Below, one piece after another: positions 45,341 to 53,306 of a stretch of 64,000 nucleotides of DNA. The translations under genes and the position numbers were made by a program. The notes under the pieces were generated by a model. That model was not told the origin of the DNA. It saw nothing but the letters and a program-made list of their open reading frames with translations, and ran no database searches. Source of the stretch: Actinomyces israelii DSM 43320 (lineage in GTDB: Bacteria > Actinomycetota > Actinomycetes > Actinomycetales > Actinomycetaceae); contig NZ_JONS01000021.1 of the NCBI RefSeq assembly GCF_000711965.1, forward strand, positions 1 through 64,000. The letters run 5' to 3'. Position 1 is the stretch's first letter. Each line of letters opens with the position of its first letter.

Positions 45341-45391
45341 GGCGTGGGGCGGGTGAGCATGGGTGCGCATGGGTGAGCATGGTGGGGTTCT

Positions 45392-45450
45392 GAACCGGTC
45401 TCGGTGCGGAAGTGAACCGATCTCGCGGTGGAATACGACCGATCTCGGCG
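45392..45450. repeat. 22-bp repeat array A10 (3 units)
   Basis: TGAACCGGTCTCGGTGCGGA, GTGAACCGATCTCGCGGTGG and TACGACCGATCTCGGCG, directly at the stop of the minus-strand serpin gene and 50 bp after the cls stop. Confidence 0.85.
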
Positions 45451-46830
45451 TCAGGACGGGCCGTTGATGACCGCCTCGAACAGGGCGACGCCGGTGGACA
45501 GGTCCCGCAGCCGCATGACGTAGGGGTGGTCGACGTGGAAGTCCGTGATGGGGCCGAGGTTCGGGGCGGTGGCCGCGTCGCCGTGCTCGGAGACGGCGGC
45601 CGCGACCGTGCCGTCCTCGCGCACAATGAGCCTCACCTGCTGCCGGTAGGCCGTCGTCTCGAGCTGGGGGCTGATGCGCCCCATCGGGCGGATGTCGGCG
45701 CCCAGGGACTCCAGGACGGGGAGGATGTCGATGCCTCCGTCCGGGCTCGTCAGGTCGATGCGCGGCAGCCACAGGTTCACCTCGGGGGACAGGCCCTCGC
45801 GCTCCGCCTCGTCGAGCAGGGCGCTGGCCGCCGCCCACGTGTCGGCGGGAAGCGCCTCGGGCAGGGTGCCCTTGTCCGGCAGCACGATGTCCAGGGCGAA
45901 GTCCTCCGAGTAGGGCACGCGCAGGACCTTCCAGGTCACAGAGCCGGTGGTCCCCTCGGTGCAGACCATGCTGCTCTGCTGCCTCATCATGGGGACCTGG
46001 ATGACGCTGCCGTCCGCGCGGGTGAAGTCCTCGTCCTGGGTGCTCTTCTTGTCGAAGAGCTCTTTCCACTGCGCGGCGAAGAGGACGGCGTTCTGCAGCG
46101 CGACATCGATCTTGGTGGCGTCCAGCGCCGATGACTTGATGAGGCCCGCCGTGTTCTGCTTGACCCACTCGTCGAGCACGTCCTGGGCCTTGCCGACGTC
46201 GGCGCGCCGCAGGTCCGCGGAGAACCAGCGGCGGACGCCGTCGACGAAGTCCTGGCCGACCTCCGCGGGCTTGCCGTGGTCGACGACGACGATCTGGTCG
46301 GCGACGTGCACCAGCGGATGCTCGGGGGCCTTGCTGTCGGGCTTGAAGCCGGAGACGTCGCCGTCGTGGGCGAGCAGCGCGGTCTGGATCGCCGACCAGG
46401 TCGTGTTGCGGGCCTCCTCGTCCGCGGCGCCGAGGAGCTCGTTGAGCCCCTGGGCCGCCGGGTCCGTGGCGCCGAGCGAGGCCGCCGCCAGGTTGAGGGC
46501 GAGGGAGGCCGGGCTCGCCAGGGCGTTGGCGTGCGCGCCGTCGGCGAGCTGGGCCGACAGGAGCGCCGCGCCCAGGGCGTCGCAGGCGCCGACGGCGGCC
46601 CTCAGACCGGGCGCCTCCGCCAGGGTCAGCTCGGCGCGGGTCTGGTCGCTTGTCAGCACGGTGCCGCCGATGTCGCGCTTCCAGAGGCCGCAGCCGGCGA
46701 GGGCGCCCGCGGCGACGGCGGACAGGAGCAGCGCGGTGCGGCGGCTCGGAGCGGCTGCAGCCCGCGCGGGCGGGCAGCGGGTGTCAGGGGCCGGGGCGGG
46801 GCGGCGGTCAGCAGGGCCGGTGGTGCTCAT
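45451..46830 (-). CDS. Serpin family lipoprotein
   Basis: 459 aa with a lipoprotein signal: SRRTALLLSAVAAGALAGC, lipobox LAGC with Cys47. The rest is a serpin: NALASPASLALNLAAASLGA, LDATKIDVALQNAVLFAAQWKELFDKKSTQDEDF, VPMMRQQSSM, the hinge EDGTVAAAVSE of an inhibitory serpin, reactive-loop region HGDAATAPNLGP and C-terminal DFHVDHPYVMRLRD. It would sit on the outer face of the cytoplasmic membrane and inhibit host or own serine proteases. The loop's P1 residue is unclear, so the target protease is open. The ATG 46830 has no clear ribosome site; a start closer to the signal peptide is possible. Confidence 0.88.
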   Translation of the reverse strand: MSTTGPADRRPAPAPDTRCPPARAAAAPSRRTALLLSAVAAGALAGCGLWKRDIGGTVLTSDQTRAELTLAEAPGLRAAVGACDALGAALLSAQLADGAHANALASPASLALNLAAASLGATDPAAQGLNELLGAADEEARNTTWSAIQTALLAHDGDVSGFKPDSKAPEHPLVHVADQIVVVDHGKPAEVGQDFVDGVRRWFSADLRRADVGKAQDVLDEWVKQNTAGLIKSSALDATKIDVALQNAVLFAAQWKELFDKKSTQDEDFTRADGSVIQVPMMRQQSSMVCTEGTTGSVTWKVLRVPYSEDFALDIVLPDKGTLPEALPADTWAAASALLDEAEREGLSPEVNLWLPRIDLTSPDGGIDILPVLESLGADIRPMGRISPQLETTAYRQQVRLIVREDGTVAAAVSEHGDAATAPNLGPITDFHVDHPYVMRLRDLSTGVALFEAVINGPS

Positions 46831-46968
46831 AGGAGGAAGTCTGCCCCTGCTGGGCGCCCTCGGGGAGGGGGGCGCGGAAGAATCCTCCGGTGCGCGAGCG
46901 CCTCGGCTCCCCGGATGCCCGAGCTCGAGCCCCGGCCGGGCGGGGAACCGGTGGCCTAGGGTTGGGGC

Positions 46969-48207
46969 ATGATCCCCAAGGGCCCCGAGAGTACTGAGAA
47001 CCCCGTGTGCGCCGAGAAGGCCGGTTGCGCTGACGACGCCGGGGGCCTCCCGGTTCCCGAGGGCCCCGCGGGCTCCGAGGGCGCTGAGCACCGGCCGCTG
47101 CGGCGGGTCGTCTTCCTCATGAACGACATGCACCGCCCCAACGGCATTGTCAGTGCCACCGACCTGCTCGCCACCGAGATGAGGGCGCGCGGCCTCGCCG
47201 TCGACATCTGGTGCTTCGGTGCCTGCGACCCTGAGCTGCGCGAACGCCACCACGTCATCGACGTCGTGCCCGGCCGCCGCCTGACCACCAAGATGCCCGG
47301 CTTCGCCAGCTCCAAAGCCGTCCTCAAACCACTGCGCCATCTCATCACCCTGGGGTGGTGGCCCTGGACGGTGGCCCGCCTGCGCCGCCTGGCGAGCCGC
47401 TGGGAGGAGGAGACCCTGGTCATCGGCGCGGGCCTGGAGTCGGTGCGGCTGCTCGACCAGGCCGGTATCCGCCCGGCTCGCCTTGTTTCCCAGGTGCATA
47501 CCGATGTGCCCGCCCTGACCGCCGTCCAGCGCGCCCTGGTGCGGGGAGCCGCGACCGTGTCGGCTGCCGTGACCGCCCTGACCCCCGAAGGCGCCCAGGA
47601 GCTGCGCTCCTGGGACATGCGCGCCGTCCCCATGACCAATCCGTGCCCGGACCTGGGGGGAGTGGCTGATCCGGCGCACTCGCGCACCGTCGTCTTCCTG
47701 GGGCGTCTGTCGGAGGGCAAGCAGGTCGACCATCTCATCCGGGCCTTCGAGGCCGCCGCCCGGCCCGGCTGGCGCCTGCGGATCTACGGCTCCGGCCCCC
47801 AGGAGGAGCGCCTGCGGGGCCTGGCGGAGGGCGCCGACGCCGACATCGAGCTGTGCGGGTCCGTCGATGACGTCGGCCCGGTCCTGGCCGGCGCCGCGAT
47901 CCACGCCCTGCCCTCCCGCTTCGAGGGACTGAGCATGTGCATCCTGGAGGCGAACACCGCCGGCGTGCCCTCCGTGGTGTACGACTGCTCGCCCGGGATG
48001 CGCCTGGCCGGCGGGCCGGCCGCCTCGCTCGTGCCCAACGGGGACGTCGAGGCGTTCGGGGCCGCTCTGAGCGTCCTCATGGAGGATGACGCCGCGCGCG
48101 CCGACGCCGGGCGGCGCGCCCGCGAGTACGGGCGGCGCTTCAGCACGCCCGCCGTCGTCGATCGGTGGCTCAGCCTGTGGGACGACCTCGCCGCCGGCCC
48201 GGCGTGA
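46969..48207 (+). CDS. Glycosyltransferase family 4
   Basis: 412 aa. A 40-residue Pro/Glu-rich tail precedes a GT-B fold: N-terminal RRVVFLMNDMHRPNGIVSATDLLA, then the C-terminal nucleotide-sugar half RTVVFLGRLSEGKQVDHLIRAFE...LRIYGSGPQEERL...HALPSRFEGLSMCILEANTAGVPSVVYD, where SRFEGLSMCILEA holds the EX7E-like site. It transfers a sugar to a cell-envelope acceptor such as a polysaccharide or teichoic-acid-like glycan. Unlinked to a glycan cluster here; acceptor unknown. The start could be the ATG near the globular region. Confidence 0.85.
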   Translation: MIPKGPESTENPVCAEKAGCADDAGGLPVPEGPAGSEGAEHRPLRRVVFLMNDMHRPNGIVSATDLLATEMRARGLAVDIWCFGACDPELRERHHVIDVVPGRRLTTKMPGFASSKAVLKPLRHLITLGWWPWTVARLRRLASRWEEETLVIGAGLESVRLLDQAGIRPARLVSQVHTDVPALTAVQRALVRGAATVSAAVTALTPEGAQELRSWDMRAVPMTNPCPDLGGVADPAHSRTVVFLGRLSEGKQVDHLIRAFEAAARPGWRLRIYGSGPQEERLRGLAEGADADIELCGSVDDVGPVLAGAAIHALPSRFEGLSMCILEANTAGVPSVVYDCSPGMRLAGGPAASLVPNGDVEAFGAALSVLMEDDAARADAGRRAREYGRRFSTPAVVDRWLSLWDDLAAGPA

Positions 48208-48282
48208 CCATTCTGTGACCACTGGGTGGACGCGCCGGGGCAGAATCTTGGCCAATGCGGCGCGCGCTGCCACGATGGCCCC

Positions 48283-49632
48283 ATGGCACGCCGCTGGCAG
48301 ATCATCTCCGTTGAACTTGTCTCCGGGCGCGGGCAGATCTTCGCGCCTCCTCCCGGTCGGGACCTCATTGTGCCGCCGTCGACGACCTTCGAGCAGCTCG
48401 GCGTCGCGATCGACCTCGCCCTGGCCCGCTGGGACCTGGGGCACCTGCGCGACTTCACGCTCGCCGACGGCACCCGCGTCATCGACGACACCACCGATCT
48501 CGAGCTCGGCTTCGGCGGGTTCAGCGGCGGCGCCCTCATCGACAAGGTCCTTCGCCACAACGCCAGGGTCAAGGACTACGTCAATGTCGGCGAGGTCTTC
48601 CGGTACGTCTTCGACTTCGGGGACGACTGGACCTGCCGGTGCACCGTCACGAGGTTCGGGGACCCCGAGCAGGAGGTCGGCGTCGTCGTGCAGGAGCCCA
48701 CCGCGATCTGGGGCTGGGGGGCCCTGCCCGACCAGTACGGGCGTATGCGCCACGACGACGAGGACTTCCCCGGCGACGACGCGGCGCTGACGGCCAAGCA
48801 GATGCGCGCCGAGGAGAGCGAGGTGAGCACCTTCCTCATGACCTTCGGCCAGGTCGAGCCCGAGCGGCTGGACCTGCGGGCCGTCCGCGTGGCCCGGGCC
48901 GCCGGCGATCCCAACGCGCTGATCGCGGCGCTGACCGGCGTCAACGCCGACCATGCGCTCCAGCAGATCGGCCAGGCTCTCATTGAGGCCTGGGACGGGA
49001 TTCACAGCCCCGGGCGCGCGCGGGGGCGCAGCGCCGTGCGCGGGCAGCTCGCCTCGGTCATGGCGACCCTGAGCAACCGGCTCCAGTGGCGCGACGAGGA
49101 CGGCGACGCGATCCTCAGCGCCGAGCTCATTGCCCGGATCCAGGGCGAGGAGCCTGTCGGGCGGCCGCTGTCGGTCGATCTCGAGGAGCTCGCCGACACC
49201 ATGGCCTCCTACGGCGACGTCAACGGCGGCTACCTCGACCTGGACACCGGGCAGGTGCTGCTGGCCGCCATGGTCTCGGCGCGCGGGATCGACCTCGATG
49301 CGGGCAACGAGGAGTTCGGGATCGAGCCGGGGCGCCGGTGGGTCGTGGTCGATGACAGCGCCAAGGCGATCACCACCGCGGACCGGCGCGGCTTCATCCG
49401 CCACCTGCAGAGCAGCGGGCGGCAGGACGAGCGGGCCGCCGCGAGCACGTTGTCGTCGGCGATGCAGTCGCAGTCCGCCCGCGGCTTCGACGACGCCATC
49501 GACGAGCTCGGTCTGGCCCCGGTGTGGGTCGGGTACCGGGACGACCGCCGCTGGGGCAGGGCCCGCGAGGCGCTCGCGGCGCACGGGGTGCGTCCGACCG
49601 TGGTGCGCCCCATCAGCGAGGTCGTGAAGTAG
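48283..49632 (+). CDS. pRiA4b ORF-3-like domain fused to UPF0158-like domain
   Basis: 449 aa from the ATG at 48283. Residues about 1-180 are a plasmid pRiA4b ORF-3-like domain (PPSTTFEQLGVAIDLALARWDLGHLRDF ... EVFRYVFDFGDDWTCRCTV). The middle is helical, and about 300-440 resembles UPF0158 (VDLEELADTMASYGDVNGGYLDLDTGQVL ... DEFGIEPGRRW-like, ending PTVVRPISEV). Both families are of unknown function and common in accessory DNA. The gene is alone; a 22-bp repeat array follows it. Confidence 0.75.
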   Translation: MARRWQIISVELVSGRGQIFAPPPGRDLIVPPSTTFEQLGVAIDLALARWDLGHLRDFTLADGTRVIDDTTDLELGFGGFSGGALIDKVLRHNARVKDYVNVGEVFRYVFDFGDDWTCRCTVTRFGDPEQEVGVVVQEPTAIWGWGALPDQYGRMRHDDEDFPGDDAALTAKQMRAEESEVSTFLMTFGQVEPERLDLRAVRVARAAGDPNALIAALTGVNADHALQQIGQALIEAWDGIHSPGRARGRSAVRGQLASVMATLSNRLQWRDEDGDAILSAELIARIQGEEPVGRPLSVDLEELADTMASYGDVNGGYLDLDTGQVLLAAMVSARGIDLDAGNEEFGIEPGRRWVVVDDSAKAITTADRRGFIRHLQSSGRQDERAAASTLSSAMQSQSARGFDDAIDELGLAPVWVGYRDDRRWGRAREALAAHGVRPTVVRPISEVVK

Positions 49633-49686
49633 CGCGGCGGCCGGCGGCGCGTGGTCGCCGGCGGTGTGCCGCCCACTCGCTCCCTC

Positions 49687-49750
49687 CTTTCGCCGAGATC
49701 GGTCGTATTCCGGCTCGAGATCGGTTCGTTTCCGCGTCGCGATCGGTTCG
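49687..49750. repeat. 22-bp repeat array A11 (3 units)
   Basis: CTTTCGCCGAGATCGGTCG, GGCTCGAGATCGGTTCG, then GTCGCGATCGGTTCG, 55 bp after the stop of the plus-strand gene, gene-end polarity. Confidence 0.85.
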
Positions 49751-49973
49751 CACCATGGTTTGTGCCAGGGCTTGGTGAAGGCGGCCGCACGGAGGGCGCT
49801 CGATGCTCGACGGCGAGAGGAGGCGGCTGCTGAGCCCGGACCATCCGGCGGGACCTGGATCCCAGTTTTGCCCCCGACTTTTCCGCATGGTGTCGTCGGG
49901 AGCTGTTTGTCGGGGTGCGCGCTGGGTCTGATCCCCGATTCGGGGCTTCCGATGCGGGCAGGGCGGCTCGGGG

Positions 49974-50093
49974 TGTCCGTCAGAATGACATTGGGTGCCC
50001 GGAGCCCGGGCCGGGGGCTGGGGACCCGCATGATTGCGCGGGTCTCGCCGTGTTGCGCTGTCCCTTGAAGTTTTAATGTCATTCTGACGGACA
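49974..50093. repeat. Long inverted repeat L6 (19-bp perfect arms, 82-nt loop)
   Basis: TGTCCGTCAGAATGACATT (49974-49992) and its exact complement (50075-50093), extending imperfectly outward. It is in a 660-bp gap that otherwise shows only array A11. Confidence 0.82.
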
Positions 50094-50296
50094 TCCGGGC
50101 CTCCTGCGCCGCATGTCGAGCGGTCGCCGGCTTTGCTGCTCGACACGGACGATGGGGACGGGCGTCGTTGGAAGCTGTTCGCTGGACGGGACGGGCCTGT
50201 CGGCGGCGGGCCGCGCCCGGTCAGGGGGCCTCCACGTCTCCGAGGACGCCGTGCGCCGCCCGGATGACAGGTGCGGCCGGTGAGCGCGCCGGCGCG

Positions 50297-51634
50297 TCAG
50301 CTCGACGGGTCGGCGCCCAGCCTGCGGGCGAGATCCTCTGCGGGGAACCAGACCACGCGGCGTCCCTGTTTCGCCGAGGCCAGGTACCCGCGCCTCTCGA
50401 GGTCCTGCAGATCGGTGCGCGCCGTCTGGGCGACCACATTGTGCCGCGCCTGATGGTCGGCCACCGTGGCCGTCGCCCCCGGATCCCGCAGGAAGCGCTC
50501 GATGACTGCGACCTGCCGGTGGTTAAGGCCGCGACCCCGCAGAAAGCGGTTCGCGTCCCGGAGCTCGGCCGTCTTACGCGTCAGGTACTTATCGAGGTCG
50601 TCAATGGCGCGGACGATCACGCGGGCCTGCTCCAGGTAGAAGTAAGTCAGGTCGCCGTCGTCGTCCTCGGTGTACAGGAAGGAGCGCGCGTACCGGGCCG
50701 GGGCTCGCCTGAGAAGACGCGAGATCGACAGGAACTCCGCCAGGAAGAACCCCTGGCGGAGCATCGACCAGTAGAAGACGGCGCGGGAGGTGCGGCCGTT
50801 GCCGTCGGCGAAGTAGTGGTCGTACCCCATCATGAAGTGCAGGGTGATGGCCCGCAGGAGCGGGGGCATGTAGGGGCCCTCGCCTGCGGCGGTGCTGTTG
50901 GCGAAAGCGCACAGGGCGGCCATGCGCTCCGGGAGCTCCTCCGCCGGCGGCGGTACGTGAAGAATCTGGTCCTGGTCCTGCGTGCCGTAGATGTGCACTC
51001 TCTCGTCGCCCGGGCGCTGGATGCGTCCGGCGTCGGAGGGGTCGTCGAGCGTGTCCGTCGTGACGCGGCGGTGGATCTCGCGAATCAGGCCGGGGCTCAA
51101 CGGCTCGTCCTTGAGCGCGATGATCTCCTGCATGGCCTCGTAGTTGTTGAGGATCATCTGCTCGCTGCGGTCCTGCGGGCGGCGGCCCTCGCGCAGCATC
51201 TCCTTGGCCCGTACCCGGGAGGTGGAGGCGCCCTCCAGCTGGGAGGACGTGATCGCCTCCTCGCTCAGTGAGGAGATGAGGTAGCGGTTCCTCGTCGCGG
51301 GGTTGGCGATCGGCTCGGGCAGGGCGATCTCCCCGCGCGCCCGGGTGGAGACCTGCTCGATGAGGCGAAGAAGCGGGTCGGGCAGGTTGTAGGTCAGCGG
51401 CGTCCCGTCCCGCAGGGCGAGGGGAGTGGGGCGGGCAGACTGCTCGCGTCGCAGGCGAACCGCGAGCCACCAGTCCTCACGGCTGAATCCCGTGGGCGGC
51501 TCGTGACGGACGAACCACTCCCAGGGGTGGTAGTCGGGGTCCCGGCCGAGTGCCGGCTCGCTCAGGAGAGTGGCCAGCGGTGCCGTCGTGCGCAGGAGCG
51601 AGTTCCTCGACGGCGGCGGGATCGGTGTCGTCAC
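50297..51634 (-). CDS. Fic family protein (class II, N-terminal inhibitory motif)
   Basis: 445 aa from the GTG at 51634 (GAGGA 4-5 nt upstream; another GTG at 51658 lies in the inverted repeat). The Fic core HYFADGNGRTSR (His273 to Arg284) is complete, so an AMP-transferase-like activity is expected. SSQLEG near residues 130-135 fits the inhibitory (S/T)xxxE(G/N) motif of class II Fic proteins. The C-terminal segment VAQTARTDLQDLERRGYLASAKQGRRVVWF is a winged-helix DNA-binding domain. A perfect 21-bp inverted repeat at the promoter (51656-51706) may be its own operator. Confidence 0.9.
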   Translation of the reverse strand: MTTPIPPPSRNSLLRTTAPLATLLSEPALGRDPDYHPWEWFVRHEPPTGFSREDWWLAVRLRREQSARPTPLALRDGTPLTYNLPDPLLRLIEQVSTRARGEIALPEPIANPATRNRYLISSLSEEAITSSQLEGASTSRVRAKEMLREGRRPQDRSEQMILNNYEAMQEIIALKDEPLSPGLIREIHRRVTTDTLDDPSDAGRIQRPGDERVHIYGTQDQDQILHVPPPAEELPERMAALCAFANSTAAGEGPYMPPLLRAITLHFMMGYDHYFADGNGRTSRAVFYWSMLRQGFFLAEFLSISRLLRRAPARYARSFLYTEDDDGDLTYFYLEQARVIVRAIDDLDKYLTRKTAELRDANRFLRGRGLNHRQVAVIERFLRDPGATATVADHQARHNVVAQTARTDLQDLERRGYLASAKQGRRVVWFPAEDLARRLGADPSS

Positions 51635-51655
51635 GTGTCCTCCTCGGCGGACCGT

Positions 51656-51706
51656 CACCTGCTACCAGCTGCTAATCTAGCCCATATTAGCAGCTGGTAG
51701 CAGGTG
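51656..51706. promoter_or_regulatory. Perfect 21-bp inverted repeat over the fic promoter
   Basis: Arms 51656-51676 and 51686-51706 are perfect complements with a 9-nt spacer. Each arm holds a direct repeat of TAGCAG(C/G)TGG. On the minus strand, TAATAT and TAGATT -10-like boxes lie in the centre, 25-50 bp before the fic start. It is an operator-like arrangement. Confidence 0.65.
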
Positions 51707-51867
51707 GGCGCGGGCGGCGTGGGTCATGCGCATGGGCTGATGAGGCGCATGCGAGCAGGTTGGTACGGGCGCGGGCGGCGCCCCTCGCGGCCCCGGCCCC
51801 GGGGCCGCAGACCTATCCCCACCGTCGCCATGGACCTACTGCAGCGTACTCCCGGCCCCCGGGGCGC

Positions 51868-51929
51868 GAACCGATCTCGAGCCGGAGCCGGACCGATCTC
51901 GGCGCGGAATACGACCGATCTCGGCGAAT
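51868..51929. repeat. 22-bp repeat array A12 (3 units)
   Basis: GAACCGATCTCGAGCCGGA, GGACCGATCTCGGCGCGGAA and TACGACCGATCTCGGCGAA. It lies between divergent genes, upstream of the secreted-peptide locus. Confidence 0.85.
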
Positions 51930-52131
51930 TGGGAGGGGAGGGTGGTGCTCCGGTCGAGAGATCGCGTGTCGCCGCCTACCTCATGAAGGAGATCGGGGTC
52001 TTGTAGAAGACCGCTAATCGGGCTGGAGCAGGCCCTTGTCTCTGTGCGGCGGCTCTCGCGCGCGATGGCACGATTTAATCGATTTTCGGGCACGGTGACA
52101 GGATGATTCTATTATTTAGAGACTTCTACTA

Positions 52132-52160
52132 TTGAAGTCGATCATCGGCGAAACTATCAT
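52132..52160 (+). promoter_or_regulatory. Promoter of the secreted two-cysteine peptide locus
   Basis: TTGAAG (52132-52137), exactly 17 bp, TATCAT (52155-52160), in AT-rich DNA. A leader of about 80-100 nt follows with GGAGG and a 17-codon reading frame (TTG 52194 to TGA 52247) that overlaps GTG 52244. Confidence 0.65.
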
Positions 52161-52243
52161 GATCGTATCGTTCTTCTCGATAATTGGAGGCTATTGCGAA
52201 GAACGACACTGTCACGAGGACGCCCAGGCGCTCCTGTCTGGGC

Positions 52244-52786
52244 GTGAGCAAACCAGAAGGAGGGCTCTCGCTGAACAGGACAAGCACGTTGGGGCGCGTT
52301 CTCGCCTCGATGGTCGCCCTGGCGGTGACGAGTGGAATCTCTCTGGGCCTCTCAGGTCAGGCTTCTGCCGCACCTCAGTCGCCCGCCGCGAATCCGGATC
52401 AGGCCAAGGTCGCTGAGCTTCAGGAGCAGTACAAGGCCGAGGCGTCTCCCGAGGACTATCAGAGGGCGATTGATGCCTACGATCAGCTGGTTGCGGGGAA
52501 GGCGACAGACGTCGCAGCTGCTGAGCAGCCTCAGGGCGCAGCGGCGTCAGGTGAGGAGTACGCCATGTGTGTCAGCATCCCCAAGTGGGCTGTTGTCGCA
52601 GTCGCCTGGTATGCCATGGTCGGTGGCGGGGCCACCGCGGTTGTGGGGACGGTTGCTGACGCGACTATCGTTGGTCTCCCGGCAGGTACTGTGCTCGCTG
52701 CTATTGGTGCTGGAGAAGGCATCACTGCCAATGCACTTCTGTACTGGTCCGACCGCACTGATTGGCCCAAGGATGCGTGCATCTGA
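52244..52786 (+). CDS. Secreted two-cysteine hydrophobic protein, bacteriocin precursor-like
   Basis: 180 aa from GTG 52244, overlapping the stop of a 17-codon leader frame; an AGGAGGG 6 nt before CTG 52271 suggests initiation at CTG instead, which gives a compact signal peptide (LNRTSTLGRVLASMVALAV ... GQASA, cut before APQ). A charged helical pro-region (about 43-105) is followed by a roughly 72-residue hydrophobic, Gly/Ala-rich domain with only two cysteines, one near its start (AMCVSIPKW) and one second from last (KDACI). This layout is like class II/closticin-type bacteriocins released from a precursor, but no family match is claimed. GC is lower than in neighbours. Confidence 0.6.
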   Translation: MSKPEGGLSLNRTSTLGRVLASMVALAVTSGISLGLSGQASAAPQSPAANPDQAKVAELQEQYKAEASPEDYQRAIDAYDQLVAGKATDVAAAEQPQGAAASGEEYAMCVSIPKWAVVAVAWYAMVGGGATAVVGTVADATIVGLPAGTVLAAIGAGEGITANALLYWSDRTDWPKDACI

Positions 52787-52936
52787 TCTGTGACCTGTGC
52801 TGCTGGGTGGAGGGAGTTTCGCTGACTTTATGGCGGAATTCTCGCCGCTCTCGGTCTCGATGTGCTGGAATATGCTGGCGGCGGTTGAGTAGTCGGCAGC
52901 AAATCTGTCGATTCACGTTATGAGGAGTGTGGAATA

Positions 52937-53065
52937 ATGGGCGTCCCGCAGTGGGTCCTGGGCTGGATTGTGTTCGCGCTGTTTGCGGTGCTGGTGATTT
53001 ACCTTCACCTCCGGAAGCGGCGCTCCGGGACGCGCAAGTACCGCGACGATCACGATCGCGGCTGA
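52937..53065 (+). CDS. 42-aa single-helix membrane peptide (tandem copy 1)
   Basis: ATG 52937 with AGGAG upstream (spacing about 11). MGVPQWVLGWIVFALFAVLV is one membrane helix, and the tail RKRRSGTRKYRDDHDRG is strongly basic. The next gene encodes a related peptide: both start (M/V)G(V/F)PQW and end RKYR(D/N)xHD. It lies 150 bp after the secreted protein gene. Placement and size suit an immunity or membrane-effector peptide, which is inference. Confidence 0.6.
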   Translation: MGVPQWVLGWIVFALFAVLVIYLHLRKRRSGTRKYRDDHDRG

Positions 53066-53122
53066 TACGACAAGCGGTCGCGTGCACAAATTCGACAGAA
53101 GCCGGAGAAGGAGGCAGTGCCC

Positions 53123-53248
53123 GTGGGCTTTCCGCAGTGGATGTGGGCGCTGGTAGTCGGGTGGAGCGGCGTGGCCATCGGCACTGGGGTCCGTCTGTAC
53201 CGGACCCGGCGCGACTGGATGCGCAAGTACCGCAACGGTCACGACTGA
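53123..53248 (+). CDS. 41-aa single-helix membrane peptide (tandem copy 2)
   Basis: GTG 53123 behind AAGGAG (8-nt spacing). VGFPQWMWALVVGWSGVAIG is the hydrophobic part, and the tail reads YRTRRDWMRKYRNGHD. It shares the PQW start and RKYR end with the previous gene, 57 bp away, which shows an old tandem duplication maintained as coding sequence. Confidence 0.6.
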   Translation: MGFPQWMWALVVGWSGVAIGTGVRLYRTRRDWMRKYRNGHD

Positions 53249-53306
53249 CTCAGAATCGGCCGGCGCGCGCGGCGGACCGGCGCGAGCGGTGGGCCCAGCG
53301 GGCGGC

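Noticed and set aside
45451-50094. Very long minus-strand open frame of about 1547 codons
   Set aside because: Only the part up to 46830 is a protein (serpin). The rest is antisense to the glycosyltransferase and pRiA4b/UPF0158 genes and arises from high GC.
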